Origin: Copromyces sp. CBS 386.78
Taxonomy: Eukaryota; Ascomycota; Sordariomycetes; Sordariales; Sordariaceae
Assembly (NCBI GenBank): GCA_030685235.1
Contig: MU839080.1
Span: 248,001-312,000, forward strand
Direction: 5' to 3'
Length of the DNA stretch: 64,000 nt
Part shown: one piece after another, positions 44,034 to 56,788 of the stretch
Layout: each line of letters starts with the position of its first letter
Position numbering within the stretch: the first letter of the stretch is position 1
Program-made: the position numbers and the translations under genes
The notes under the pieces: generated by a model
Database searches by the model: none
Seen by the model: the letters and a program-made list of their open reading frames with translations, nothing else
Told to the model about the DNA's origin: nothing

Positions 44034-46856
44034 GATGAGACGTGGAGTGGTGGTTTGGAAGTGGGTGTGGTAGTGTAGTCTGGTAAATAGTTGGCGACGA
44101 GGCTCGTGACAAAGTCAACTTTAATCGTACTTTTGCGGAGGAGAAGCTCGAGTGTCGAAAGGGGTGGAGGTTTGGTGGTGGTTTGCTGTTCGGGAGTGGA
44201 TTGCAGCAGATTGTTGGCAAGATTGGGTTCTTTGGCTGGAGGGAAGATGGATGTGCAGCAGCCAGGTCTCTCCTCTCTCCCAGTCTGGTAGTATGGCAAG
44301 GCCCTGCCCGTCCGGGTTAGGTTGACAGGGGTCCAGAACAGCTCTAGATAGCAATCGATAACGGAGACTAACTGCTTTGTAGTACCTGCCGGGTTGCGAG
44401 CTGTTACTGCACGGTAGCAACCATAGCCCTTTCTGTATGATGTTGGGTCGGGTATCCGCGCGTAGGTGCGTAGGGTTCACGGACAGGTCTGGATGTCTGC
44501 TTGCTGGATGGATGACCAGAACTACCTAGGGTAGGTACCGTACGTATGGCGACGACGACCGCCCGAATGCAAAAGTCTAGAGGAGTTGCCCTTGTTTTCT
44601 CGGTGGCAGCCTGTGATGGTGGCTCTTGACTCTTTTGGTTGGATCCGATTTTTCCTTGGCCCGTGGAGTCAACAGACTCTAGGTCACTCCACAAAGTGAC
44701 CAAAAATACCCTTTTGTTTTTGACGAATCAGGGCAAGTGATGATAAAGTTTTGGTATGCGATTTTGGCATGTGCCGTCAATTCAAGCAAGATGATCAAGG
44801 TCTAGTGTAGAAGCCTTTAAAGAGCTTTAGGTACCTTCTAGAGATAAAAGGTACGATGGGGTTTAGGTATATCTCGCGCGGATCCTGCCGACAGGACCCT
44901 CTAGTCAGCCTTGCGTTGCCCGCGCCCACCTGAGCCCTACAGATAAATCCCCTCCGGCACTGCCAGAGGCCGCAGCTAGCGTGAAGAAACTGCTGCTGGT
45001 CGTGAAGCGGGGTTCCCCGGCTGTTTCATCCCGCAAAAGCCCAGCTGAGCTTCTAGACTAGGCGGCTCGCTCGCTGCGGGTGGACGTACGTTGCCCCAAA
45101 GCTGTGACTCTCGTCTCGAGGTTTGTCACAGTGTCATTCATTGTCACGAGAGTTTTTTGTGTGCGACTCTGGGCAAATGAGAATGCCCTGTTTGGCTTTT
45201 CGTCTCGATATCAGCAAAACCCCTTGATGCTCCCCTCCCCTCTGGCGGCGAGACCCCAACCCCCAGCGGCCGAGAGCTCAATGCCCCTGTGGGGTAATGA
45301 GCTGCAAGGGTGGGCCAGTGGATTGTCTCCCCGCGGGTAGGTATTTCTTGTAGTGTACGGGACATGGAGCCATTCGCGCAGACTTTAGCTGAAAGTGGAA
45401 AAAGCATTTTCACCTCGAACGACATTTCCCATCAGGCCGTTGGTTGAGGAAATCAACGAGGCAGACTTTTCGCTGTGGTCACGCGATGAGTTAACCCATC
45501 TGGCTCCAAAGTACTTCGAAGCCCAAGTTGTGAGAAATGCGCGCGGGTACACCTATAGCTGGGAAAGTTGTGCGACTCTGAGTCGAACGAGAAGAGACAC
45601 GAAGAGGATAATGCTCAAAGCATCCGGCACTTCGTTGCCCGTCGTCGTTGTCGTCAGCTCAGTGAATTTACTGATGTCTTTCTACCAGGGCCTTTGAGCT
45701 AGAGCCTGAGAAGGAAAGGCGATGTTTCCTCTTTGGAGAACAAGCACACAGTACAGTGCATGGCTAAGAGGTCATTGCACGGAGAAAGATACTTTGGATT
45801 GAACGAAAGCTGCCACGTTGACAAAAGTCCTTGAGCTTATCAGCTTGTCGGACGACGCACTGTGATTCCGCCTCAACATGGTAGTTCACCCCGCGGATCA
45901 CTATTCGCAGACACCGCTCGACTCTGGGTCGTGAGGCCAGGACGGGAGCCAGAAGCCCTTGCGAAGTTGCGACATAGCGGTGTCCTCTTTCTATTAATAT
46001 TCCACAAGGTAAGTCGAGGAAGAGACTGGGTGGAAAAAGGATGAGCGTCATTCAATACCCCCGTCCGTCCGTCCAAATCCACTATCCACACTTCCGGTTT
46101 GGGATGGAATTGATTCCCAATTTCGTCATCAGTTGTGTTCATTCAGGGACAAACATCGCCATCGCATTCCACACGACAACCAACTCTCTCGAGCCGCATT
46201 CCTCTCTTTCGTCCCGAATCCCGCTTCGTTTATAATTGATAATTTGTAGCTGTCTCGATGTTTAATAGACCAAAGGACGGCTTAAGCACGAGCGCGGGAA
46301 TACTAGAGTCTAGGGATGAAAATTTCAAAGCCCAAACAGCCGGGAATACTTGGAACCGACTGTGCGGTCGAACGATGACGACACACACACACCCGGCATT
46401 TGGGTTCAATAGTTCAGGCTTTTCTCTCAGCCATCACTTCAACAGCCACTGCAACATCGCGAGACATTGAAAGCAAAGGAAGATTCAATCTCTCTCGTGA
46501 CCTATTGACCTGGGCCTTGTGCTACTTGGTAAAAAATGTTGTGGGTTTGGGTTTCGAACTGAAACTGAGGGGAAGGAACACAGCATGAGATTGCACTGGA
46601 CCGATGGCGGCTGATATCATCGTTTTCGCCGCCACTGGTTCGTGATGACGGCACATTTTGGAACTAAAAGCTAAAATTCGGGGCTGTGGTAAACCTAAAA
46701 GGTATCACATGTGGCGTGTACACTACAAATCGACGAACTGACGGGCAAAAACACCAGTGACACCTTGAAAAATTGAACATCTTGGTATCCATCATTGTAC
46801 AAAAGAAAAATTTCGGGATGATTGCAAAGAGATGAACAAAATGGGGTATGTAAAAC
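44034..46856. other. Long intergenic region ptc2 to axl2
   Basis: About 2.8 kb, the longest stretch without a gene. It holds the ptc2 promoter at the left, the axl2 3' flank at the right and a short CA run (46380-46392). Scattered short frames on both strands have no domain, so I see no gene or structured RNA. Confidence 0.4.
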
Positions 46857-49800
46857 TCAAATGTAAACCGCAAAATCCGAACTTGTCTTGCTCTGGGAAG
46901 TCACCAGCGCTATCGGTTGCGGTGGCCGAAACCTCGGATTCCCACTCCTGGTCGCGCTTGCCCACTTGTTTTCCTTATCTCCGTCCCCATGCGCATCTCC
47001 GTTCAGCCAAAACGACGAAGGCGCCTTAGGAACCCACACAGACCCAAGCGTAGGAGCCCGGGCAAACCCGCTTACCGAATTGGACAAGCCTTGCGACGCG
47101 ATGGAGGATGCATCACCAAGAGGCTGGGGCCGCGGAATAGGGGCAAACGACCATTGACTCTGTGAGTACTTGGAGCTTGCGGCGTCGTTGATGTTGGAGA
47201 GGGAATCTTTGTATGGTGCCCAATTTGGTTGTGATGCTGACCTTGAGCGTCTGTGACTGGGGCTTGGTAACACGCTGTCGGCATTTTCGAGGCTCTGTAT
47301 CGTCTCATCATGCCACTCGTGACTGGAGGGTATCGTTGACCATGTGCTTGACTGGTGGAAGGGCGAGTTGGATGCCATGTCTGCATAGGAGATCCCAAGT
47401 GAGTTCCTGGAAGGGCGGTCGAAGCTAGGCGTCGGTGAAGCTTGCTTCTTGTCTTCTGCTGATTTGTGCCTGTCTTCTGTTGGACCTCCCACTACTTCGA
47501 CCTTTGTCGACACTAGCCTCTGTCGTGGGATAACGATACGCCCTGTGCCGACTGCTCTTCGCGTCACCGGTCTTTCATACTTGGGCATTACGGGCCGCTT
47601 CGTCCCTTGGGGCGGTGATGGGAAGTCGGGGATGCCCGAGCTATCAGACTGTTTGTTTGAAACCAGCGATGTGTCTGGTGTCTTGTCGTGTAAAGACGCC
47701 TGGATGCTCGATAGACTGGGCAGACCGGCCTGTGTTGTCTTTGCTGCTCTCCCGAACTTCTCAGCAACACCCTTGATACTGATGACACGACCCTTGAACC
47801 AAGGCCATACGAGCTTTCTCGCAAGCATTGCTGGCTGAAGTCGGGCAGTGGCTGAAGGCTCATCATGAACTGAGCCTATCGCAGGAGATCTGTTGTGGGC
47901 AGATGGACCGGAACCTAGTTTGCTCCAGTATGACTCGCCCGTATATGCAGAGTTAGGCGTGGCCTGGATGCTAGAGATATCACCAAGGCACGGAATGTCG
48001 ACTTCAACACCGTCCCGAAATGAGCCTCTCGTGTTGCTGTTGCCGAGGAACTCCAGAGTATTGTCAATGGTGATTCCTGCGGAGTGCTCCTCATAGTAGC
48101 TAGTCTCCGATATGTGACTGAGGAGTGTCTGTGTTCTCTCGTGTCGCCGATTTCGTGGAGTTCCGGTAATGGCACCGCTCATGAGAGGCGAGCCTGTGAC
48201 ATCCAGAAGACTGCTGCTCGCTGGTAGCAGTTCTTCGTTGGTAGGCAGCATCCGAATTGTGCTAAGCGGGCGAGGCACGTCGCCATCGAAGCTATGGTCG
48301 CGGCTGATACCCGATTCAGGGTCACTCTTCCGGTCCTGTTCAGCCAGTGACATCCGACCTATCGTGCTTTGCGTGTTGTGTGGTCCTGTTATGTGCTCCA
48401 TGGGGCTCTGCCCATCCGGGCTTGTGACATTGATGGTGAAAGTTCCCGGGAGAGGGCCCGATATATCACGGGTGCTGAGCTTCGGCCGTTTGGCTTCTCT
48501 TCGTCGCCTAAGACAACAGATAAGCATACTCATGAGGGCGCCGAGAAGCAAGAGTCCGGGAAGGATAGTGCACAGCAAAATGAGTCCGATGGGAGTAGGT
48601 GCATGTATCCGACCAGGCTTCGTACCGCCCGAATCCTCAGTCGATGTCGAACCCGAATCCGAGTCAGCATCTGTGGTGTCTGCCGTGTCCCCGGAATCCG
48701 CCAGCATATGCACACTTAGCAAGACCGCCTCTGATGCTCCCGAGGTTTTCGAAGCCAACCTTATCGTGGCGCTCACGATGGAGTCTTTTGACGACTTTGG
48801 TACGTCGCCGAAAATGGTTCCTTCCCGGACATGGATCCATGAGGGTGAAGCATTGTCATCGATAGCTATCTCCGTGCCATCAGGGTCTTCTAAGTAGGGG
48901 CCTAGATCGAAGGATATGTGCTCCCCTGCTTGTGCTTTGATAACAGGCAGGTCTTCCTTCAATATGCTCGAGTCCTGGGCTTGAGTACCCCTGACCTGCA
49001 CCATGACAGTCAAATTGAATCTGTCCGCAAAGCTGTCCTCGAGCGCAATGGTAAAGTTTGTTGATTTTGCTGTCATGGGAGGGGTGCCGGTCATGCGCAA
49101 ATTGTCCTTGTCGAGGGTGAGCCAAGGCGGGATATTGAATGTAGAGGCCACGGTCAAACCATGGCCGGAAGTCATGGGTTGGCCATCAACATTGATGCTC
49201 TTCCGCAGCCCATCGTATGAAAGGAACTCCCCGGCAGTTACGTTGATGACGACTGTCGTCTGATCGGCCGTAACTCTGTGGTTTCCGACCACAATGTTGA
49301 ATCTCAGAGAGGCACCGGCGAACCCAGGTGTGTCAGTGGCCAGGAGTTGGAACTCGAAGGCTTGGGGAGGGTCGATGAGAGCCTCGAAAGCTGGAGTCTG
49401 TCCTGAGAAAGCAAGTCTTCCGGCATCAAACGATATCCAAGCCGGAAGAGGAGTGTTGTCCGCCATGACTGCATAGTATGCCAGGGGCTTGTCCGAGGAT
49501 GCTGAGAAGGTCTTTGGGTCCAGCACGAAAGAGAACTGGTTCCTCGGCGGCGACAGAATGGTGTAGGGGTTGGAGAAGAAGCCAAATCCTGGTATCTGTT
49601 GGTTGAGAGGAATATCGAGCTCAACCCCGGTCTTTCTTGAAATGATCAGAGTGAAGTCGAGAGTTGTTGAGCCCGTCTCATCGGTTGCCACCAGGCCAAC
49701 TGGTACATCCACCACCTCTCCCGGCCCAACATCCGCCTCCTTTGGTGTACCATAGAGTCTCCGAGCACCGCTATCGACCAAGAGCCACTTTGGTGAGTTT

Positions 49801-49982
49801 GTGAGTGAGTAGGTAATAGTTGATGGTGATGTAAATGTTGACTTGGAGAACACGAACGAGAAAGGCTCTCCGATTCTGGCAATTGGGGGGGTTTGGGAGC
49901 CGATGGGGAAGTAGACTCCAGGGGCAGCACTAGATACTGCAACGCAAAGTAACAAGGTGAGGAGATGCGGGAAAGATGCCAT
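46857..49982 (-). CDS. axl2: Axial budding pattern protein Axl2/Bud10-like membrane glycoprotein
   Basis: Single exon. The Met at 49982 gives a clear signal peptide (MASFPHLLTLLLCVAVSSAA) and 1041 residues; a Met 23 codons upstream would bury it. The extracellular part has tandem cadherin-like (dystroglycan-type) domains, with repeated patterns such as WLLVDSGARRLYGTP, PAWISFDAGRLAFSGQTP and PPWLTLDKDNLRMTGTPP. A transmembrane segment (GLILLCTILPGLLLLGALMS) around residue 500 is followed by LRRRREAK. The long cytoplasmic tail is Ser/Thr/Pro-rich and probably phosphorylated. In budding yeast Axl2 marks axial bud sites with the septins and Bud3/4/5; in filamentous fungi homologs act in septation and conidiation. 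Potential N-glycosylation sites occur in the ectodomain. Confidence 0.9.
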   Translation of the reverse strand: MASFPHLLTLLLCVAVSSAAPGVYFPIGSQTPPIARIGEPFSFVFSKSTFTSPSTITYSLTNSPKWLLVDSGARRLYGTPKEADVGPGEVVDVPVGLVATDETGSTTLDFTLIISRKTGVELDIPLNQQIPGFGFFSNPYTILSPPRNQFSFVLDPKTFSASSDKPLAYYAVMADNTPLPAWISFDAGRLAFSGQTPAFEALIDPPQAFEFQLLATDTPGFAGASLRFNIVVGNHRVTADQTTVVINVTAGEFLSYDGLRKSINVDGQPMTSGHGLTVASTFNIPPWLTLDKDNLRMTGTPPMTAKSTNFTIALEDSFADRFNLTVMVQVRGTQAQDSSILKEDLPVIKAQAGEHISFDLGPYLEDPDGTEIAIDDNASPSWIHVREGTIFGDVPKSSKDSIVSATIRLASKTSGASEAVLLSVHMLADSGDTADTTDADSDSGSTSTEDSGGTKPGRIHAPTPIGLILLCTILPGLLLLGALMSMLICCLRRRREAKRPKLSTRDISGPLPGTFTINVTSPDGQSPMEHITGPHNTQSTIGRMSLAEQDRKSDPESGISRDHSFDGDVPRPLSTIRMLPTNEELLPASSSLLDVTGSPLMSGAITGTPRNRRHERTQTLLSHISETSYYEEHSAGITIDNTLEFLGNSNTRGSFRDGVEVDIPCLGDISSIQATPNSAYTGESYWSKLGSGPSAHNRSPAIGSVHDEPSATARLQPAMLARKLVWPWFKGRVISIKGVAEKFGRAAKTTQAGLPSLSSIQASLHDKTPDTSLVSNKQSDSSGIPDFPSPPQGTKRPVMPKYERPVTRRAVGTGRIVIPRQRLVSTKVEVVGGPTEDRHKSAEDKKQASPTPSFDRPSRNSLGISYADMASNSPFHQSSTWSTIPSSHEWHDETIQSLENADSVLPSPSHRRSRSASQPNWAPYKDSLSNINDAASSKYSQSQWSFAPIPRPQPLGDASSIASQGLSNSVSGFARAPTLGSVWVPKAPSSFWLNGDAHGDGDKENKWASATRSGNPRFRPPQPIALVTSQSKTSSDFAVYI

Positions 49983-50961
49983 GGTGATGATGGTAATGGC
50001 GAGCAAAACGCTGCCTGGGGTATCAAGTCGTAGTAACAGAAGCGGCAACAATATTCACAAAGACTGTAAGAAGGAAGAGGAAACGCATCATGGACACAAA
50101 CAGCTCTGAGGCATCAAAGCTAGACATAAGAGACAGCAAAACGCGAATCTTCAAAGTAGGGAGGCTGACCCTGAAGTTCTTCGCGAGGCATGTTCCCTTG
50201 CGTCACGCTCTCCATGAAATGTTAAGGGGGGCAAGTCGCGACTCACCAGCCGCCCATTAGGCTTCAAACGCGACATAGATATTTGGAAGAGTGCCATAAT
50301 GAAACTCTATAGTGGTGTTGCGAGCCAACTTGAGCAATGTGGGATTGGCATTGAACCTCTGAAATGGGGTTGGTGAAGTGGTTGAAGCATTCCAGTCGAG
50401 CCTCAAAGTGAACACCAGCCCACCACATGAAGTGCCCATGAGACGCGTGCTTCAGGGAGGCGCTCCGTCGTCGTGACACAAATTAGGTAAAGACGGAAAT
50501 GCCATGATGGAAATTGAATTCGGATACCGAGGTGAAGCCATTTGTGTTGGTGTCGATGCGCAGCCTCTTGTTGATCTCCTGACCACCTCTATGGAGGCAA
50601 GAGCGACCGACATCTTGGCGATCACTCAAAGTGGAAAGTTCTGTTGCTCAATGATCGTGCCTTCCCGTTGTGTCATGTCGGAAGGTTCGCTCCTGTCCGC
50701 GGTGTCTCTACAACCCCGCACAATGTAATGGAAGGGAGGGGAATTTTTGATGGATACTTTTTGTGCGCGTGCCCGAGCGTCTAGACCATAGACCACCGCA
50801 GGGCAACGACGACGATGATACCAGATAACAATTTCTGCCCAACATCTTTCGGTTGAAGAACACACAAACAGTCGGCATACTTTCATCGACTTGTTTGAAT
50901 AACTACGTTTGCTCTGTCAGCATTATTCCGAGAGAAAAGGTCAAAACCATTAACACCAACC
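49983..50961. other. Divergent intergenic region axl2 / efm6
   Basis: About 1 kb carrying both promoters. Short frames here show no domain. Confidence 0.4.
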
Positions 50962-51929
50962 ATGAGCGCCCGATCCCGGTCATCGTCACCGGAGTTTGAT
51001 CCGTTGGCCTTCGACCAGGATTTCACTCCTCTCCCAGAGTACAAGGCTGCTACCGACACGGCCCTCGACTTTGATGGACTCCTGCCAGAGTCTTTGAAGC
51101 TCCACCAAGATTTAAGGACGGGATGCGGAGGGCAGCTTTGGCCGGCCGGAATGACCCTCGCCAAGCATATGCTGCGCTACCATGGCGATAAGCTGCAAAA
51201 GGCCCGGATGTAGGTGCCTTTTATGCCGGCGCTTCATCCAACATGAAGGAAGCCACGAAAACCACCACCACATGGCACGGTACTGACATATCTCCCCCAG
51301 ACTCGAGATTGGCGCCGGCGGTGGCCTTGTCGGGCTTGCAGTTGCCAAAGCCTGCAGCTATGAAACTCCCATGTACATCACAGACCAACTGGAGATGGAA
51401 GAGCTCATGGCACACAACATCACCCTGAATGGCCTCAATGACAAGGTCAAATCCATGATTCTCAACTGGTGAGTAAATCTGTCCTGTGCGACGGCTTTCC
51501 CCGCTCCCCTCCTGCTGTGCCTTTTCCACAACATCGGACTCTTGTTCTTCCACGGTCCCGACCAGGATGGCGTTACTCGGGCTCGGGTTCTGAATGATTA
51601 CGCTCATGCTTATTCTGACAACGTCTTGTAATGCAAATAGGGGCGAGCCACTCCCAGAGGAAATCGTTGCTCTCAAGCCTGATACTATTCTGGCTGCTGA
51701 TTGCGTCTACTTCGAACCCGCCTTCCCACTCCTCCTTCAGACCCTGAAGGATCTATTGGCCCTTGAACCCAACGCCACCGTTTACTTCTGTTTCAAGAAG
51801 AGACGCCGTGCAGACATGCAGTTTCTCAAGGCTGCCAGAAAGACCTTCAAGATCACCGAGCTTGAGGACGAAGACCGGCCCGTGTTCAGTAGAGAAGGCT
51901 TGTTTCTGTACGCGCTTACCCGAAAATAA
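50962..51929 (+). CDS. efm6: Protein-lysine N-methyltransferase Efm6-like (METTL21 family)
   Basis: Exons 50962..51209, 51301..51468 and 51641..51929 give 234 residues. Both introns are GT-AG with consistent phase. Motifs of the seven-beta-strand family 16 methyltransferases are present: GGQLWPAGMTLAKHML before the fold, the SAM-binding LEIGAGGGLVGLAVA, ITDQLEMEELM at the acidic loop, and ILAADCVYFEPAFPLLLQTL (DxxY-type post-motif). Efm6 in yeast methylates a lysine of elongation factor eEF1A. The target here is inferred from sequence type, since METTL21-family members are hard to separate by eye. Confidence 0.85.
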
Positions 51930-54270
51930 GAAATGAAAAAGTTTCAGCACTTCCAAGTCTAGCCAGCATCACCGGAGAAGGATCTTCAGAAAGGCCTGCC
52001 CCGCACCTGAAGGATTCAAGAGAGTCATTTTGTCCAAGAAAAATCTCCAATCAACCCACGATGGCAACCAAAGTGGGACGCGGAGTTGACGTTTACGCCA
52101 GAGTCTGGCCATGACAGGCAACATCGCATATCCAAGGACACCATACATATTGCGAGGCGAATGTGCATCTTGCCGACCTCTGGAGACGCCCACGTAAGAC
52201 GAGCCTGCCGAGCCCGCATGTCAACTGCGACAACGACGTGCCCCACATTCTATCACTTATTCGCATGCATGACAAACCACTGTGGGAATCGAACAACGGA
52301 TACCGGTCAGCCTTCGGTTGCTCAACCTTCATCACATCATTCGGGCCGTCCAGTCGTTTTGAATTATCGAGAGCTTGCGGAACCAGACCTGACGTCCGAG
52401 GCCGGCCAAAGGAGGGGGAGAGGACGTATCTCCATTCAGAACCGCAGGTCTGCGGCATCATATTGGTGAGTGACCATTGCTTTTACGAAAAAGCTTTTGA
52501 CCTGACAAAGAGGCCCTCTTTTTCTTTCTTTGCTTAAGTCCCACTGTGGCAAGTCGCAAATGGGCCTTTTCTCTACCGGTATGCAATACATCGACGATGC
52601 TTTGGGGGTATACTTGCAACTTTCTATCACATCAGCACCTCCATATCCTGGACCTTTGCTTCCGTCTCTATCCGTGCCGTCGTTCGCGGTTTTCTGGACG
52701 AACAGGTCGTTCATCCTTAGTCGAGCAAATATTCATTTTTACACTTCTCCTCTCAATTAGCAGTGAAACACCATAGGCATATTGTCCCACCACGCGTCGG
52801 TCCTCAGCCGACTCCTCGCAGGGCGCCACGGTGTTTGGCATTGCAAATGCCTTTGAAGTTCCCCTCATCCAGCGATGCGCTGTGGAACAACGTACGGGAC
52901 GGACGGCCCCAGTCTGACAAGCCGTCGGGCCTGTGGGCGACAAGGACATCCAGGAACGCGGAGCACGGCAGAATAAAGAATTTTCGATGAGCGGGGCGGA
53001 TCGCCGGAGGTGTTCAGCGGCGCGCAGGAGCCCAGACAGGCCTCGGGATTGCCAGGAATCCTGATTGGTTGGAGTCATCCCGGTTCAGTTGGTTCCTGGC
53101 CGTTCCTGAATCAAGAAAACAGGGGCCCGGCTTTGGTTCCGCGTCAGTGCCTTGCAGGTCAGCTGCAAGGGCCAAGTCTCCCGCGTCGTTTCTGGTCAAG
53201 TTTTCAATTTCAGCGTCATTGAACTTCTTTGGTACCATGCTACGCCGCCACATTGCGAGATTTGTTAGGTCGCTACATGTCTTGGGTCGAAGGAGCTGGG
53301 CTTGGATGCGGTTCCCCTTCCTCAGCAGTAATATCAGCGGTAACTCTTCGCGGCCCTACCAAACCACGGCACGTCAAAGAAGGTTTGTGGGACGAATGCA
53401 GGATATCTGCAAACATCGGATGAACGCAAGGGTCAAGGTCTCCGGTTGGGCTTGAGAGCATGTCGAAAGCAACCGCCAATTCCTTTGTCCAAGGCGCGGC
53501 CCACGATGATTTGCTTGATTGCCCGCACTGTCACCATGCTGTTTGGCACTCGACAAGCCAGCGGTCTGCTCCTCGTCGCCGAAACAAGAACTGCACTAAC
53601 AACTGATCGAGCTTTGGATGGTATCAAACACACGTGGTGAATGGGGTTGTTTGACAACTCGGTTGGGACGATCGAGTCGGGGCCTGGCTAGGCATCTTCG
53701 GGAGGATGGGGCCCAACAGGTGTGAACGGGCCCACTCGCATGGAGGCATTCAGATACTCGTCGAAGCAGGGGCAGGGGTGAGAAGAAAACAAGGGAAATG
53801 GCTGAGCATCGCTTGCCTCCAGCCGGATCATCAGCCTTTTTGGGCCATCCCAGGCGTTGCCATGCTCGCCCGGACCTCCCGTTGCCCCTTTCATTTTGTT
53901 TCCCCCAGCCCTAAGATCGAACTGGTCCTTTTCTTTATAAAGGCCCATGCCCGTTTCGTCTCTCTTCCATCCCATCTTTTCACTACTCACAAGCTCCCCT
54001 GCTCTTTGCTGATCGAACCTTTTGGGAACAGCAGCTGTACATTCCTTCCTCGAGCCGGCTACGAGAATCACCTTCCTTGAATATCGATCTCGACATTGGC
54101 GATCCTTCCAATTCCAACAGCTTTATACAGCACGGACAATACCAAGGATCCTTCCGCCTACCTACACCCTCCCTTTACGGTAGCCAAGACAACCAAGACT
54201 CAACCAACCATCAGTTTCTCGTTGACGAGAGACATACCACAATCCTTTTTGAACTTCAACCACCGTCAAC
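51930..54270. other. Intergenic region and leader of the DPBB secreted protein gene
   Basis: About 2.3 kb. Short frames on both strands (for example 52668-53078 and 53014-53253, minus) show no family. The last 330 bases form the leader of the next gene after its TATA box. Confidence 0.4.
53935..53942 (+). promoter_or_regulatory. TATA box of the secreted DPBB protein gene
   Basis: TTATAAAG followed by pyrimidine-rich sequence (CGTCTCTCTTCCATCCC) that looks like a transcription start. A leader of about 300 bases would result, common for highly expressed fungal genes. Confidence 0.6.
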
Positions 54271-55125
54271 ATGAAGTCGACCACTGTTATCATCAGCCTT
54301 TTGGCTTCAGTTGCTCTTGCCCAGCCTCGCCATGGCCACAACCACCAGAAGAAGGACCATGGCCACCACAATAAGCGTGCCATTGTCACGGAGTGGGTGA
54401 CCGAAACCGTCTATGAGACCGTCACCAAGGTCATTGACGCTACCACCACCCAGGTGATCGTTCCTCCAAAGGCCACTTCGACCCTCATCACCTCCGTCTC
54501 GCAGGCCCACTCCAGCGCTGCGCCCGTGGTTCCCGTGGTTCCAGCCTCTTCTCCCAAGGTTGAGGCTCCTCCTCCTGCTCCTACCACCAGCTCTAGCCAG
54601 CCTGCCCCTCCGGTTCAGACAGTCGCTCCTGCTCCTCCAGTTCAGACCGTCGCTCCTGCCCCTCCCCCTCCTGTGGAGAGCTCGCCTGCCCCTCCCCCTC
54701 CTGTGGAGAGCTCGCCTGCCCCGGCCCCTGTTGTTCAGCCTGCCGCGAACATCGTTGCTTCGCCACCGGCCGTTGAGACTGTCAAGACGGAGTCTTCTTC
54801 CAGCACTAGCAGCTCTCACAATGGTGACCTCACCTACTACGATGTCGGCTTGGGTGCCTGCGGTTTCGACGACAACGGCTTGGACATGTCCGACAACATT
54901 GTCGCCATTTCCCACGAGATGATGGGTACTCAGTCCAACGGCAACCCCTACTGCAACAGGAAGGTTGTCATCAAGGCCAACGGCAAGACCGTTACCGCCA
55001 CTGTTCGTGACAAGTGCATGGGATGCGCATTCCATGACATCGATGTTTCCAAGAAGGCCTTCCTCGACGTCTTTGGTGCCCTTACCGACGGCCGCAAGAA
55101 GGTCGAGTGGGCTTTCACCGACTAA
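54271..55125 (+). CDS. Secreted RlpA-like double-psi beta-barrel protein
   Basis: Single exon, 284 residues. It begins with a signal peptide ([17 protein letters not shown]), then a His/Lys-rich propeptide ending NKR, a probable Kex2 site. After [17 protein letters not shown] comes a Pro/Ala/Ser-rich linker with repeated PPVQTVAPA and [10 protein letters not shown] units, likely O-glycosylated. The C-terminal 95 residues form a barwin/RlpA-like double-psi beta-barrel: [53 protein letters not shown]. Paired cysteines fit disulfides and the conserved Asp fits the usual barrel site. Fungal relatives include proteins annotated as riboflavin aldehyde-forming enzyme or expansin-like; activity here is unknown. 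TATA box and long leader suggest strong expression. Confidence 0.88.
   Translation: MKSTTVIISLLASVALAQPRHGHNHQKKDHGHHNKRAIVTEWVTETVYETVTKVIDATTTQVIVPPKATSTLITSVSQAHSSAAPVVPVVPASSPKVEAPPPAPTTSSSQPAPPVQTVAPAPPVQTVAPAPPPPVESSPAPPPPVESSPAPAPVVQPAANIVASPPAVETVKTESSSSTSSSHNGDLTYYDVGLGACGFDDNGLDMSDNIVAISHEMMGTQSNGNPYCNRKVVIKANGKTVTATVRDKCMGCAFHDIDVSKKAFLDVFGALTDGRKKVEWAFTD
54661..54720 (+). repeat. Perfect 30-bp tandem duplication in the secreted protein linker
   Basis: Two identical 30-bp units (54661-54690 and 54691-54720), each encoding one [10 protein letters not shown] decamer, preceded by a less perfect pair encoding PPVQTVAPA. Being a multiple of three, the unit can vary in number without breaking the frame. 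Confidence 0.95.
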
Positions 55126-56788
55126 ACGATCGGTCACACCATCAGCTGCCTTCCCAGCAAGGCGGCTCTTCTCATTTTCGCTTCTCACACAGGCGCGTAA
55201 ACTTGTTTACCGCGCATTGAAAGGAAATTGGTTCAGGTGGATCTTCTCCAGCGTCTCTTTTTTGGACAAAGGACGGAACGACCTCGCAGGGCGATGATGA
55301 TTTTTATGACCCTTTCTTCCTCCAACCCCCTTTGTTCATGCTCTCTCTTCTTCACTGTCAATTCTTTCTTGGCAACGGAACATAAGAACAACACACAACA
55401 AAGGGGAAGCGGGACAACCACTTAAAAAGATACCACACACACAACAAAGATACAGGACGGAACGGCGACTGGCGCGCGCGGGAACGGATTGGAAAAGAAA
55501 ACTTTCAAAGGGGGCGCGGAACGACCAAAAAAGATTGGCGCCGGAAACTTGTTCTGCGATGAAAATGTGGTTTTTTTTAAGGAACGATTTATGACAACTT
55601 CTTCGGGTTGTTGCTGCAAAGAGCAACGCCTGCCAGGTACATGGTCCTATCTCGAGACACGCTTCTATCAGTTACCATCCCTCCATGGTGGTACTGGGCA
55701 ATAGTGGGCTGAGAGCAGGGTAGCTATCTATCTGTTTCACTTTCTTCTTCTGATGTAGATGCTCTTTTAGAAAAAAACATTGGCGGAGGATTTTGGGCAA
55801 ATGACAGATTGAGACATTCGTTCTCTTGACAAGTCAACTTTTGGGTTTCAATCGCTGTTTCTTCGGTGACATTGGTCTTGACACTTGGTGAATGGCTTCA
55901 ATTGACCTCTAGAGCACTTCGGTGACTTTCAACCTCGGCGTTTCGTATTTGGTGGATATGCCTCCCAGTAGGTCTAGAGGCGATTAACTAGGAGACCATT
56001 AACTAACAATACTGCATATAAGCAACAACATAGCTGAATGGAACTCGTGTTGGTGAGTGTTATTGAACATTCTACGCATGTATTATAGCGGAGTGGCTGA
56101 GCAGTGTTGGCTCCCCAATAATAACGCCAGCAACGCCAAGAGAAAAGTAAAATGAGGTCCGGACGAAAATGGTGGGCTCAGCCACCACCGGCACCCGAAG
56201 CCATCAACAACGAACGGCTGAACTAGTGGTCCTAGTCCACGGTCCGCTCACCATGGATACCGCGGTCAGCACGGTCAATCGGTAGGTTTCAGCAGGGTTA
56301 TAGAAAGGTCAATAATAGGGTCGACAAAAGTCAACACGCGGAATAGCGGAAATTAATAATGCTGTTTTTGAAACTTTGGCGAACTAGTGAGTGAGTGAGT
56401 GAGTGGTTCATGCAGCGAACCATCTCTTCGGGAACCATCAAACTACATAACTACCTCCTTTTTCAAATCAATCCGCACAAAATAAAAGATAAAATATATC
56501 TAATCGAGTCCGCTTGAAACTACTCCGGTTGATAGTGGAAGGGTCCTCTTTAGTCACTCGCTCTCCTCCAGCTCATCCCCCCGCCCCAGGACCAGTGCAA
56601 CCTTAATCACGTCATACATAGCCGAGATCATGCCCCCCGCCGACCTCCAGCAAAGGCTTCCCGAAGATCACCAGCACTGTTCTCCGGCGTCGATCTGGTA
56701 TTCTGCTCATCACAAACCCTCGCCAGCGGCTAATAAGGGTTCTGCACATGCCTGCGGGCACCAAAATCAGCCTGGCCGGCTCGGCTGC
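55126..56788. other. Convergent intergenic region, DPBB gene / biotin synthase
   Basis: About 1.6 kb of 3' flanks, with a GAGT microsatellite at 56387-56405. No gene is supported. Confidence 0.4.

Noticed and set aside
54307..55188. 293-codon minus-strand frame opposite the secreted barrel protein
   Set aside because: It is Arg/Gly-rich shadow sequence of a GC-rich gene; the plus strand has a signal peptide, domain and TATA box.
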